Both the position numbers and the translations under genes were made by a program. A stretch of DNA of 64,000 nucleotides from Robertmurraya kyonggiensis (lineage in GTDB: Bacteria; Bacillota; Bacilli; Bacillales; Cytobacillaceae), in assembly GCF_005116465.1 (NCBI RefSeq), contig NZ_SWBM01000008.1, positions 1-64,000 on the forward strand, in the 5' to 3' direction. The stretch's first letter is position 1; each line of letters opens with the position of its first letter. Below, piece by piece: positions 36,068 to 45,215 of this stretch. Under the pieces are notes generated by a model that was not told where the DNA came from, made no database searches, and saw nothing but the letters and a program-made list of their open reading frames with translations.

Positions 36068-36793
36068 ATGAAACCAATTATAGGTATTACTTCAGATTTA
36101 GAAGGTCGCCATCTCTCCGTTTCCATGGACAATATCAATTCAGTAGTAGGAGCTGGAGCAATTCCTATTGTTCTTCCCAATCTATTAGATGGAGAAAATA
36201 TTGATTTATTAGTAGAAAAAATGGATGGGTTACTGGTTACAGGAGGAAATGATGTGGACCCAACCTTATTTGGTGAAGAGCCTCATCCTAATCTCGGAAG
36301 TGTCTATCCAGAAAGGGATGCCTTTGAAATAAGCATGATCAAGAAAGCCCTAGCCCTTGATAAGCCCATTCTAGCTATTTGCAGGGGGTGCCAAGTCCTA
36401 AGTATTGTAGCTGGTGGAGATATTTATCAGGATATCCATGCGCAGTATCCTGGAACCCTTTTACAACACTCGCAAAAAGCTCCAATCTGGCATGCATCCC
36501 ATTATGTTGATGTAAACAAAGATTCTTTACTGTACAGGATCACTCAAGCAGAAAAATTCAAGGTGAATAGCTTTCATCACCAGGCAGTCCGAAAAGTTCC
36601 GGAAAACTTTGAAGTGTGCGCAAGGTCATCGGATGGGGCTATTGAGGCTTTTGAAAGTAGAAAGCATTCCTTTGTCCTAGGAGTACAATGGCATCCTGAA
36701 TGTATGACCGTAAAAAAGGATGGGCCGTCCATATCCATTTTTGATGATTTTGTTAAAGCTTGTAAGAAAAAGGCTCAAGTACTCGGTATTTAA
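36068..36793 (+). CDS. Class-I glutamine amidotransferase-like hydrolase (PuuD family)
   Basis: 241-aa enzyme of the gamma-glutamyl-gamma-aminobutyrate hydrolase family (peptidase C26). The catalytic Cys is at 105 (AICRGCQVLS) and the His/Glu pair in GVQWHPECM. GGNDVDPTLFGEEPHP is the family fingerprint. Homologues cleave gamma-glutamyl amide bonds in polyamine or related catabolism. ATG 36068 has AGAGGTG upstream; an earlier in-frame start adds 15 residues without RBS. No polyamine genes are adjacent, so the substrate is open. Confidence 0.9.
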   Translation: MKPIIGITSDLEGRHLSVSMDNINSVVGAGAIPIVLPNLLDGENIDLLVEKMDGLLVTGGNDVDPTLFGEEPHPNLGSVYPERDAFEISMIKKALALDKPILAICRGCQVLSIVAGGDIYQDIHAQYPGTLLQHSQKAPIWHASHYVDVNKDSLLYRITQAEKFKVNSFHHQAVRKVPENFEVCARSSDGAIEAFESRKHSFVLGVQWHPECMTVKKDGPSISIFDDFVKACKKKAQVLGI

Positions 36794-36804
36794 ATATTAA
36801 TAGA

Positions 36805-36839
36805 AAAACCGACTGTGAAATGCTCATCCAGTCGGTTTT
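36805..36839. terminator. Bidirectional terminator between convergent genes
   Basis: Perfect 11-bp stem AAAACCGACTG/CAGTCGGTTTT between the amidotransferase and the convergent MscS-type gene; A/T runs on both sides suit both directions. Confidence 0.85.
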
Positions 36840-36848
36840 GTTGCGATA

Positions 36849-38117
36849 TTAATAGCTTCTTTCTTCAACCAAGTCTTTGTTACTCGATTCTTCCACCATG
36901 TTTCTTAAATCAGCCCCAGATGGATTCTGGAATACTCTTAGTCCAAACTCAGGCGCCACTGCAAAAAGATGGTCGAAGATATCAGATTGCACAGATTCAT
37001 ACACTGCCCACTCAACAGATTTTGTAAATGCATAGATTTCCAAAGGTAACCCATGTTCACTATGTTCCAGCTGTCTAACGATTAAGCCCATATTCTGGTT
37101 GATTCCATCGTGATTTTTGAGATAATGGCTGATATACGCTCTAAATACACCGATATTGGTAAGGGCCCTACCGTTCACAGGATTGTCCCGATTGATTTGA
37201 TTTTTGGCATTGTACTCGGTAATTTCTCTTTCCTTCTGAATAATGTAGTCAGAAAGGTAATGAACTTTTAAAAACTTCTCAATCATTTCCTCGTTGCAAA
37301 ACGTGATACTACTGGTATCTATATACAAAGCTCGCTTGATTCGTCGACCGCCTGAGCTTTGCATCCCTCTCCAGTTCTTAAAGGAATCGGAAATAAGAGC
37401 ATAACTCGGGAGCATCGTAATCGTTTTATCGAAATTTTGAACCTTTACAGTGTTCAAAGAAATATCAATAACATCCCCATCTGCTCCATATTTCGGCATT
37501 TCAATCCAGTCACCAACCCGAACCATATCATTCGCCGTCAACTGTATTCCTGCCACTAGTCCTAATAACGAATCTTTAAACACTAACATCACAACAGCTG
37601 AGAGAGCACCAATCCCACTTAATAGAATAAGAGGACTCTTTCCTATTAGGTTCGAGATGACTAAAATGAACCCAATCGTCATGATAATAATGTTAACCAC
37701 CTGAATATACCCTTTAATCGGCTTAACCTTGGAGATTTCAAAGGTTTGATATATATCATTTAGCGCATTTAGTAAGCTCTGTAAAAACACCAATCCGACA
37801 ATAATTGTATAGGCAATAGCCAACTTCTCAATGGTTGTTTCATAGGTTGGAAAAGTTGAAGCAAACGAATAAATAATAATCGAAGGAACAATATGGGATA
37901 ACTTTCGGAATACTTGTCTTTCCAAAATGATTGGACCCCACTTGACTTTGGACCTTGTCACGATACGTGTGATGATCCTGATCACGATTTTCTTTGAAAT
38001 AAAATTCGCCACAATACAGATTAGCCCAATCAACAGAATCTTGATGATAATCGCAAGATATTCTACTAATCTAGGATCTAATTCCATATCCAGCAGCATA
38101 TTATTAATGAATTGCAT
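36849..38117 (-). CDS. Small-conductance mechanosensitive channel (MscS family, YbdG-like)
   Basis: 422-aa membrane protein. About five hydrophobic segments lie in residues 15-185. The MscS pore helix and beta domain follow (LSGIGALSAVVMLVFKDSLLGLVAGIQLTANDMVRVGDWIEMP), then NFDKTITMLPSYALISDSFKNW. The long cytoplasmic domain with ILE-type insertions resembles YbdG/MscM-like proteins. Such channels release solutes on hypo-osmotic shock. GGAGG lies 7 nt before the ATG. Monocistronic. Confidence 0.9.
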   Translation of the reverse strand: MQFINNMLLDMELDPRLVEYLAIIIKILLIGLICIVANFISKKIVIRIITRIVTRSKVKWGPIILERQVFRKLSHIVPSIIIYSFASTFPTYETTIEKLAIAYTIIVGLVFLQSLLNALNDIYQTFEISKVKPIKGYIQVVNIIIMTIGFILVISNLIGKSPLILLSGIGALSAVVMLVFKDSLLGLVAGIQLTANDMVRVGDWIEMPKYGADGDVIDISLNTVKVQNFDKTITMLPSYALISDSFKNWRGMQSSGGRRIKRALYIDTSSITFCNEEMIEKFLKVHYLSDYIIQKEREITEYNAKNQINRDNPVNGRALTNIGVFRAYISHYLKNHDGINQNMGLIVRQLEHSEHGLPLEIYAFTKSVEWAVYESVQSDIFDHLFAVAPEFGLRVFQNPSGADLRNMVEESSNKDLVEERSY

Positions 38118-38531
38118 TTGTTCTCCTCCGTAATAATTTGCATTATAAGCAACTTTACGAGGAAAGTGGTTAACCTGTCAATTCCTACGTCATCGATTAC
38201 GAAAAAATGAGGCCTTAGCCCCTGAGGTGTAACGTTTCCCTTCGCTCCGGTTAGTCAAAAAGAAGTGTTCCGACGTGGCAGGAATCGCCAAAAAGGCAGC
38301 TTCCCCTAATAAAGGTTAGTTGCCTTCTTTTAACACGAGATACGCCACATACGCCACATCGGTTAAATGCTTATTGCAGATTCTAATTTTTTGGCACTAA
38401 CTTCGAGGCGTTTCGACGTGCGTGAAGTGCATGTGGCAATAAATGAGAGATTGGTTTTTTTGCCCTCTTCCTAACTTAGTGGAATCGGGCCTATGTTCCA
38501 TCACCTAAAAATATTATGCAGCATTCCAAGA
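38118..38531. other. Intergenic region with weak hairpins
   Basis: No gene is supported here. AAGGCA (38293-38298) and TGCCTT (38331-38336) could pair with a T-rich tail on the plus strand. The stretch at about 38397-38450 (CTAACTTCGAGGCG ... ATGTGGCAAT) vaguely resembles the 75-bp repeat at 19919, as a possible diverged copy. Confidence 0.35.
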
Positions 38532-39173
38532 TTATCCCTTATTGTTCAGCAATAAATCATTCATATCTTTCCAATGATATACCTTTACTTTCTCAAATCG
38601 ATTTTTTGCTGCGTAGATCATTGCTCTTGCAATGTTTTTTGCTTCCATCCCTTTATAGCGGCTCATTCCTCCTATGAAAAATGGGTTAAGAATTCTCCAT
38701 AAGGCCATCATGATTTTTTCTACCAGATGAAACTCCCCTCGGTTCCCCATAATCATGGATGGACGGAAGATATGGGTATGTTCAAAATCCAATGTAATCA
38801 AATCTCGCTCAATTTCACCTTTAATTTTCACATAGGACATACGTGAATGTACGCTGGCACCTACTGCGGTAACCACGAAAACGGATTTCGCTCCCTTTTC
38901 TTTGGCAACTTGTGCGGCAAAAATCGGATAATCATGATCAATCTGTGGTGTTGTACCACCAAGAGTAATGAATACTTCATCCGCCTCAATCTGATTCTAC
39001 AAGTCAAGCAAAGTATTAAAATCCCCGATTAGTATCTTTAACTTCGGATGGTTGACCGGCAAGCTTCTTCGAACAATGGCCGTTACTTGTACATATTCAT
39101 CATTGATCAGCAATTGTTCCAGAAGATTAGATCCTACGAACCCACTCGCTCCAAAAATGACAGCTTTTTTCAT
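38532..39173 (-). pseudogene. NAD(P)-binding oxidoreductase (HTATIP2-like), amber-interrupted
   Basis: The 214-codon frame starts MKKAVIFGASGFVGSNLLEQ (Rossmann GASGFVGS) and continues through VFITLGGTTPQIDHDYPIFAAQVA and SYVKIKGEIERDLITLDFEHTHIFRPSMIMG to 38532. The single defect is TAG at codon 59 (38997-38999) in LLDL-stop-NQIEADEVFI. Everything before and after is in the same frame and family-like. The gene is otherwise full length for this class. GAGGAGG precedes the ATG. The 3' part could restart at the in-frame start at 38876, but it would lack the NAD-binding motif. Confidence 0.85.
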
Positions 39174-39174
39174 C

Positions 39175-39470
39175 TTAACAATGTTCTCCTCCTCTCACAA
39201 TGCTCCTTACTTGCTCGATGGCTTGCCTAGCCTCAGGGATGGGAAAAATGGGCCAGGCATGAAACATACCCGGATATTCAAAATATCCGATCTTCGATTC
39301 GCTCGCGTTTGCAAGCTGATTCAAGCGCCTTGCATCAGGCAACATAATCTCATCTGTCCCAGCAAAAACGGTCAACTGCCCTAACCCTTCTAGGGACCCA
39401 TAAATCGGGCTCACCTGCGGATTATGGGGGGCTGCCCCACCTGCATACATTTTCCCTGCTTCCACGATTG
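39175..39470 (-). pseudogene. Alpha/beta-hydrolase C-terminal fragment at the island edge
   Basis: About 97 codons match the end of a GDSAG/HSL-type esterase: VSPIYGSLEGLGQLTVFAGTDEIMLPDARRL carries the catalytic Asp region and YPGMFHAWPIFPIPEA the catalytic His. The nucleophile domain and the first 200 or so residues are missing. Homology ends near 39470, about 30 nt before the DUF262 gene stop, so this marks an insertion or deletion junction. Its end abuts the oxidoreductase start, which uses an RBS inside it. Confidence 0.8.
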
Positions 39471-39499
39471 GGCAAACAATTAGGGAAGATCGCTATCTC

Positions 39500-41347
39500 T
39501 TAAGAGATAAATTCTAATAACAGTTTTTTCATCTCATCACCATGATCCATGATTTCCTTTACATTCCAATCGTCATTCTGTTTAGCCAGTTTTTCCATTA
39601 ACTCAAATTTCAAACTCTGACTCGTTGAGCTGAATTCTTTGATTTTTGCTGCTGGCATTAGGTTTGAACGAAGTGAGTTATGTCTCCTTGCCATGATACA
39701 AAGGTTGCCAAAATTATCAAGATGGTCTTTGTCTAGTCGTTCATGATTTTCAGCCTGATTAGGATTTTGTGGATAAAAGTGTTCGACTGAATTTCGATAC
39801 TTAAATTCAAAGTCACTCGCTTTAATACGATGTTTCTTTCCCTCAATTACTTGTTGATACCAAAGTACAAAATCTAAGAAATTAAAAACATAGTTTGGTG
39901 TATGAACACCTTTATCAAAAAATGTACCCTCAACAGTCACAGCTCTAAACCGCTCTTTTGCGAAATCAAGCAATTGATTTACAAGCAGTTTCTCATCTTC
40001 TTTATTATCGACCCATGCGTTCAAAATGTTTAAAATACCAAAAAGGAAGCTCTTATAGATTTGACGCGGGTCTGTCACTTGAAACATGGACTCAATTTTG
40101 ACTACAATTTCTTGCGTATTCTCATCTCTAAAAGTATTACGCGGTGATAATTTATTACCACTTTTGCTTGTCAATTTATACGGTTTATGCAAACTCCAAT
40201 TGGAGTCATCATCTGTCGCATCATTTAAATTATCCGTTTTGATGACATAACTATCAAAAACATACCGGGTTTTCAACAGCGAGTACATAAAACCTTCTGC
40301 ATCTTTTGCGCTCGTGATGTGAACTTCGAACTGTTCGACTAATTTCTTGTCATCCAGAGAGAGCCCCTTAGACTCATATCTCCAGTCAAACCTCTCACCA
40401 ATAAACAGTTTCAATGCATGCAACAGGAAGTTAGGAAAATTAATAATGGAATGGTATCTTCCAGTATCATCGTCCTCTTTATGGGACTTCTTATTTTGTT
40501 CTTTATCTGAATCTCCCCACTGAATAATCTCATCAATTGTTATAGATCCAGAAAACGATTCGTCATTTTCGTTACCTTCTTCGAATACTTTTTTCATGGA
40601 AGCATATTCCTTTGGCATAAATTCATCCCATTTTTCGCCAAAAATCTTCTCACGAATAACCGGGTTAAACCCTATTTGTACATATTTATCTAATCGCTGG
40701 CAGGCATTCCAAACTTCTGTAAAAACCTTTCGACCAATTTCATCTGATTCATCTAGTCGTCCCAACAAATGAGCCTTCACAATTTCATGCTTTTCAAGTT
40801 GCTCCCCACGGTTATTCATGATCTCAAAATAATGGTTAAGATCCGTATCTTTTGGCAATACATTTTTGATCAGGATCACATGACCAATCAAGTACTGGAA
40901 ATATTCTTCGTCATATTGCTCGCTGTTTAATTTCTTTTTTAAAATTCGATAGCCATCGACTAATTCGTTTGATTCATCGAATACTTTCTCATTATTCTTT
41001 TTTAACTGCTTAAAAATATCAGTTGAGCGTTTCCGACTTTCAAAATGAAGATTAACGTGAATGTCCTTCACTAAATCTTTATAGTTAGATTCATTTTTTA
41101 GATAACAGATGAGTAACGACAATGTTGTTAATCGTTGCTGCCCATCAATGACATTCTCCAAATCATCATGATCTTTGTGCACGACAAGCGAACCGATATA
41201 ATAATTTTGATTAGTTTTAAGAGAATAATAATCATAGATGTCATCAACAAGCGTTTCGATTTCCTTATCGCTCCAAGCGTACGCTCTTTGATATATCGGA
41301 ATGCTGTAGTTCCCGGTAAATATATCCCTAATACTAAAATCTTTCAT
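39500..41347 (-). CDS. DUF262-DUF1524 protein (GmrSD-like nuclease)
   Basis: 615-aa protein. The N-terminal DUF262 (ParB-like) domain has IPIYQRAYAWSDKEIETLVDDI and the nucleotide-dependent DGQQRLTTLSLLI motif (about 64-76). The C-terminal DUF1524 domain has RNSVEHFYPQNP and, further on, NFGNLCIMARRHNSLRSNLMP, the His-Me finger nuclease signature. GmrSD-type proteins of this layout restrict modified phage DNA. Its start overlaps the stop of the preceding DUF262 gene by 4 nt, so the two are translationally coupled. It lies at the left edge of a defence island. Confidence 0.88.
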   Translation of the reverse strand: MKDFSIRDIFTGNYSIPIYQRAYAWSDKEIETLVDDIYDYYSLKTNQNYYIGSLVVHKDHDDLENVIDGQQRLTTLSLLICYLKNESNYKDLVKDIHVNLHFESRKRSTDIFKQLKKNNEKVFDESNELVDGYRILKKKLNSEQYDEEYFQYLIGHVILIKNVLPKDTDLNHYFEIMNNRGEQLEKHEIVKAHLLGRLDESDEIGRKVFTEVWNACQRLDKYVQIGFNPVIREKIFGEKWDEFMPKEYASMKKVFEEGNENDESFSGSITIDEIIQWGDSDKEQNKKSHKEDDDTGRYHSIINFPNFLLHALKLFIGERFDWRYESKGLSLDDKKLVEQFEVHITSAKDAEGFMYSLLKTRYVFDSYVIKTDNLNDATDDDSNWSLHKPYKLTSKSGNKLSPRNTFRDENTQEIVVKIESMFQVTDPRQIYKSFLFGILNILNAWVDNKEDEKLLVNQLLDFAKERFRAVTVEGTFFDKGVHTPNYVFNFLDFVLWYQQVIEGKKHRIKASDFEFKYRNSVEHFYPQNPNQAENHERLDKDHLDNFGNLCIMARRHNSLRSNLMPAAKIKEFSSTSQSLKFELMEKLAKQNDDWNVKEIMDHGDEMKKLLLEFIS

Positions 41348-42684
41348 TCGTTACCACCTTTAAAGTATAAGCTATGTACTTCTTCATATTTTTCTTGCAT
41401 TTTATTTGCATTCCTGAGTTTTTCATGACTTGTCGTTATTTCAAAATGAAGGACATCGCTAATGGAATACGATTCATTTATGTGATTAAAGAAGTTAGCA
41501 ACTCCCCACTCACTATCAAGCACAAATTTATTAATCGTTTTCTTTTGCACTTGCTCGAAATTGTAACGGGGATAAAACGCATATTTAAAACATATTTTTT
41601 CGATCGACTCTAGTTCTTTATAAGAAAATTTATCTACTACATATAACAAAGTGGTCTTAAACAAAGAATTTACATATCGGAAATACTTATTTTTTTCCAA
41701 ATGGTTGATCAACTGAACAATCTCAGTTGCTTCTGTTGCACTTTGTTTTTCCCCTTCTAGACATCCTAAACGTTTAGCTAACGAATAATAATAGTCTACA
41801 AATTTAAAGAAGTACTCCCCATTAATCATTGGTTGATCAATCTGGAAAGGATAGTTTAAAGGGGGCATCGCATTAAATTCAATCATCGTTTGATTTTGCC
41901 TATTATACGTATCTACAAAATTTTTAGCCATTAATAGCGATTTTGACCAATTGTTATGTTTGTTATCATCTGCTTCACTTACGCCCTTGAACAAATCAAT
42001 ATGATTGTTCGTGAAGCCTGCATCTTTAACAGGTTTATTCCTGGACCACTGTTTGATCCTAAAGAAATAATCAGAGAATAGGATGTAAATGTGCTCGGGT
42101 TTAATCTTTTCCCATAACTCAACCATCTCTAATTTTTTCTCTTCGTTTCCTGTTAACTCTCGTAAATGATAAGCCTTTAATAAATCAGTAGGATACAAGG
42201 CTTTCCCTCGGTTATTGGAGGAATCAAATAATTGAAATGCCTCGTCTAATTTATTCAATTCTAAAACTAAAACCGTACAATTTTCTAAAAAATAGTCTTC
42301 AAGAATATCTTTTGCTTTAGGATTTCGCTCGAAATATTCGGCAATGATTTTGAAATTATTTTTGACATTTTCAATTGTTTTTTCATGATTAGGAATGTCT
42401 AGTATAGTTAGTTTTTGTGTATCCTTAGATTTTAAAAATCTAGAGATAAGCAAACTCGTAATAATGCGTTGTTGCCCATCGACAATATCTAATTTCTCAT
42501 TCTTATGTAAAATGATGGTTCCTATTCGATATTCAGGATACTTAGAGAACTTTACGACATCATCTAGAAGCTGGACAACATTCTTTGTGCTCCATGTATA
42601 TGGTCTTTGATATTCTGGAATAAACAAATTAAGTTCTAACAATTCCTTTATGTTTATTACGGAAGTTTTTACTTGTTGGCTCAT
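41344..42684 (-). CDS. DUF262 domain protein without nuclease domain
   Basis: 446-aa DUF262 protein: IPEYQRPYTWSTKNVVQLLDD and DGQQRIITSLLISRF are conserved, as is DSSNNRGKALYPTDLLKAYHLRE. No DUF1524/HNH motif is seen in the C-terminus, which is helical and lacks EHFYPQ. It is the first gene of the coupled pair; perhaps it regulates or partners the nuclease-bearing second protein. The division into a DUF262-only and a DUF262-DUF1524 protein recalls split GmrS/GmrD, but both here keep the DGQ motif. Confidence 0.82.
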   Translation of the reverse strand: MSQQVKTSVINIKELLELNLFIPEYQRPYTWSTKNVVQLLDDVVKFSKYPEYRIGTIILHKNEKLDIVDGQQRIITSLLISRFLKSKDTQKLTILDIPNHEKTIENVKNNFKIIAEYFERNPKAKDILEDYFLENCTVLVLELNKLDEAFQLFDSSNNRGKALYPTDLLKAYHLRELTGNEEKKLEMVELWEKIKPEHIYILFSDYFFRIKQWSRNKPVKDAGFTNNHIDLFKGVSEADDNKHNNWSKSLLMAKNFVDTYNRQNQTMIEFNAMPPLNYPFQIDQPMINGEYFFKFVDYYYSLAKRLGCLEGEKQSATEATEIVQLINHLEKNKYFRYVNSLFKTTLLYVVDKFSYKELESIEKICFKYAFYPRYNFEQVQKKTINKFVLDSEWGVANFFNHINESYSISDVLHFEITTSHEKLRNANKMQEKYEEVHSLYFKGGNE

Positions 42685-42804
42685 TCAGCTACCTTCCTTT
42701 AAAGCAAATTATATATTTCAGATTATATCAAATTCAAAATAGTTTGAGCCGTTGTATTTAATTCAAGATAAACATTCTTCACGGATGCTCCCCTAAAGTA
42801 TACA

Positions 42805-42846
42805 AACCCCTAAAAAACACTGATTATTCAGTGTTTTTTAGGGGTT
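42805..42846. terminator. Perfect 19-bp palindrome in a divergent region
   Basis: The arms (first arm starts AACCCCTAAAAAACACTGA) are perfectly complementary with a TTAT loop. The hairpin lies between divergent genes (DUF262 pair and EcsC-like), where a terminator would not be expected. It may end an unannotated transcript, be a relic of a lost gene's terminator, or act as an operator. Confidence 0.6.
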
Positions 42847-43099
42847 ATATTTCCATTTCTCCGACATTTGAATAAAATTATCATTTTTATATTGACTTCT
42901 CTACTTATAGGCATTGATCTGATTAGCTTTTAAACCCTTGCCTAATAAGCATCCTTTTTAGATACTTTGGAAAACCATTTTCCTTTAACAACATGCTCAC
43001 ACCTCTATGTAATGTTTTGCTAGAGAAAAAATAGTAATATTCGCACGAATTTTTATAGTATAATATTACCATATTTTCCTAGAAGAAAGGTGAGTAATA

Positions 43100-43780
43100 A
43101 TGTCTAAAACAAAATCTTTAACACACGATGCAATAATGAAGGCATTAGATTGGTCTTATGATAAAGCGATTAATGGTGGTGTTCCTGGAATGGACACAGC
43201 CATAGAATTAGCTGATAGTTACTTACAAAAGAGTGGGACATTAGATGAAAAAGTTAAGAATTTAATACTATGGCAAAACACTAAAAGTGCTACTAGTGGA
43301 TTTTTAACGGGATTGGGGGGACTAATTACATTACCTGTTGCTGTTCCCGCCAATATAACTAGCGTTATTTTAGTTCAAATGAGAATGGTTGCAGCTATTG
43401 CATATATGGGTGGTTATGACGTGAAAGATGACCAGGTTAAATCTTTTGTTTATGCATGTTTGGCTGGAAATGGTGCTAAAGATATTCTTAAAAATGCAGG
43501 CGTTCAGATAGGAAAAAAACTTGTAGTAACCAGTATTAAAAAAATTCCTTTCGAAGTAGTTAAAAAAATCAACCAAACTGTAGGATTTCGATTACTAACA
43601 AAGTTTGGAGAAAAAGGAGTCATAAATTTAGGTAAGATGGTGCCTTTAGCAGGAGGAATTATTGGTGGTACCGTAGATGCAGTTGCTACAAATACCATAG
43701 GGAATGTTGCCTACAAGCTATTTATTCAAGATCAAAACACAGAAAGTAATGATGAACCTGAAATTATTGATATGGTATAG
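43100..43780 (+). CDS. EcsC-family protein (island copy)
   Basis: 226-aa protein. A predicted amphipathic membrane hairpin (SGFLTGLGGLITLPVAVPANITSVILVQMRMVAAIAYMGGYDV) identifies the EcsC family. The N-terminus (HDAIMKALDWSYDKAINGGVPG) and GMVPLAGGIIGGTVDAVATNTIG near the end are also typical. Shorter island-type EcsC proteins occur with toxin or defence genes, but no mechanism is proven. TATAAT at about 43056-43061 and an AAGAAAGGTG site lie upstream. Two small genes follow on the same strand. Confidence 0.8.
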   Translation: MSKTKSLTHDAIMKALDWSYDKAINGGVPGMDTAIELADSYLQKSGTLDEKVKNLILWQNTKSATSGFLTGLGGLITLPVAVPANITSVILVQMRMVAAIAYMGGYDVKDDQVKSFVYACLAGNGAKDILKNAGVQIGKKLVVTSIKKIPFEVVKKINQTVGFRLLTKFGEKGVINLGKMVPLAGGIIGGTVDAVATNTIGNVAYKLFIQDQNTESNDEPEIIDMV

Positions 43781-43943
43781 AGAATTAGAGGGTCTGTTTA
43801 AATCATAGATAAATTAGAGGATTAATACTACAAAATTGTTTTTTTTAACTCTTAGGAATTTTATCACTAACAATCACTATGCTATATTCAGGTAACTTTC
43901 AACTTTTTAGAATTTTGCTATAGTTTTTAGGGGGAACATTATT

Positions 43944-44393
43944 TTGAATGAGGATTTTAAGCTGGTTGAAGAAAAAGTACATACTGCATTAAACCTTCTT
44001 TTCTCGAGAGACATTTATCTTCTAATGAAGAACTCGAACGAAAGATCCATTTCACATAGGTTAGCCGTCTATTTAGAACAACAATTTAAAGAATGGTGTG
44101 TTGATTGTGAGTATAATAGGAATTTGGGAGATAAAAAAATATTAGAGGATCTCAAATCTCAATCCGGCAATGAAAATAGACTTGTAAATCCCGATATAAT
44201 AGTGCATCAAAGGGGCACAAAAAATAATCTATTAGTTATTGAAATGAAAAAGAATTTACACGCTGATGAATTTGACATGAAGAAACTACAATATTACAAA
44301 TCACAACAAAACTTAAATTATAAGTACGCATTATTTTTAGGACTTGGTACTGGTGAAAAATCCGGGCAATTTTATAAGCAATGGATCTACTAA
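43944..44393 (+). CDS. Small PD-(D/E)XK nuclease-like protein
   Basis: 149-aa protein with the order expected of a PD-(D/E)XK nuclease: an N-terminal helix with a Glu (RLAVYLEQQFKEW), then NPDIIVHQR and LLVIEMKKN (the D...ExK pair), then DMKKLQYYKSQ. It matches small restriction-like domains seen next to many defence genes. The start is a TTG with GGGGGAA upstream. No modification enzyme is fused. It may act with the EcsC-like and membrane proteins beside it, or be an independent cargo gene. Confidence 0.7.
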   Translation: MNEDFKLVEEKVHTALNLLFSRDIYLLMKNSNERSISHRLAVYLEQQFKEWCVDCEYNRNLGDKKILEDLKSQSGNENRLVNPDIIVHQRGTKNNLLVIEMKKNLHADEFDMKKLQYYKSQQNLNYKYALFLGLGTGEKSGQFYKQWIY

Positions 44394-44492
44394 ATATAAA
44401 AAAAAATATTAAATGTAACAAAGCTTTCCTTTTTTAGATTTTGAAACTGTTACGAACATAACAATCTACTTTGGGACAATATACGGGGTGTT

Positions 44493-45215
44493 TTGGTGGA
44501 ACAATTTATGTCATTAATTATTTTTTCCTTACCTGGATTAATTACTTACTTTTGGCTTCAAATGTTCGGGATCAATCCAGTAGTAAAACACACAACTACC
44601 GAAATGGTCGGATTAACAGCACTATTATGGGCTCCTACCACTCTTTTTACAGTTCTTGTTTATGATGGTTTGTTTTTACTTCTCAACCTTATTTTTAGAG
44701 CGTTAAAAGTGAATCTATCTTTTTTAAATCTAGATCTTATCCTAAGTCTAAAAGACTTAACCTATTTATCTAATAACCTCTTATTTCTTTTTTATTATCT
44801 AATCCTTAGCTTGATATTTAGCTTTACTGTTGCATATATCTGGTCTAAGTATTTATATATTAGAGTTCTAGAAATCATAAATAAAGTACGAATTCAAAGA
44901 AAAATTATTAAACTTTCTGAAGATCCGACTGTTTGGGAAAGTTTCTTCTATAGGTTAGAGGAACAAAAAGAGGCTCAACTTATTGTAGAGATTTATAAGA
45001 TAGATAATCCTGTAGAGAAGATCTGTGGTCCTGTTATTAGAATGTCCCGCCCTTTTGAAACAGAGAAGTCACTAATAATCGATACTTCAAAAGGGTGGGA
45101 TATAGCACACGCTTTTTACAACTATGAAATCACAAGATCATATGTAGACACAAAATCTGGCCTAATAATTAATGAATTAAATCCCAAAAAAACTTCATTA
45201 AAAATAATTACTTAG
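44493..45215 (+). CDS. Membrane protein of unknown function
   Basis: 240-aa protein, possibly of the DUF6338 group. Residues 1-125 hold three or four hydrophobic segments (LIIFSLPGLITYFWLQMFG, TALLWAPTTLFTVLVYDGLFLLLNLIF, LLFLFYYLILSLIFSFTVAYIW). The cytoplasmic part (about 140-240) is charged and contains the motif TVWESFFYRL. The start is either GTG 44493 or ATG 44505, the latter with GGTGG 8 nt upstream. It ends by overlapping a small convergent gene. Function unknown; location suggests a membrane effector. Confidence 0.6.
   Translation: MVEQFMSLIIFSLPGLITYFWLQMFGINPVVKHTTTEMVGLTALLWAPTTLFTVLVYDGLFLLLNLIFRALKVNLSFLNLDLILSLKDLTYLSNNLLFLFYYLILSLIFSFTVAYIWSKYLYIRVLEIINKVRIQRKIIKLSEDPTVWESFFYRLEEQKEAQLIVEIYKIDNPVEKICGPVIRMSRPFETEKSLIIDTSKGWDIAHAFYNYEITRSYVDTKSGLIINELNPKKTSLKIIT

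Noticed and set aside
43100-43780. Pore-forming colicin-like toxin
   Set aside because: The hydrophobic hairpin could suggest a pore-former, but the flanking residues match the EcsC family.
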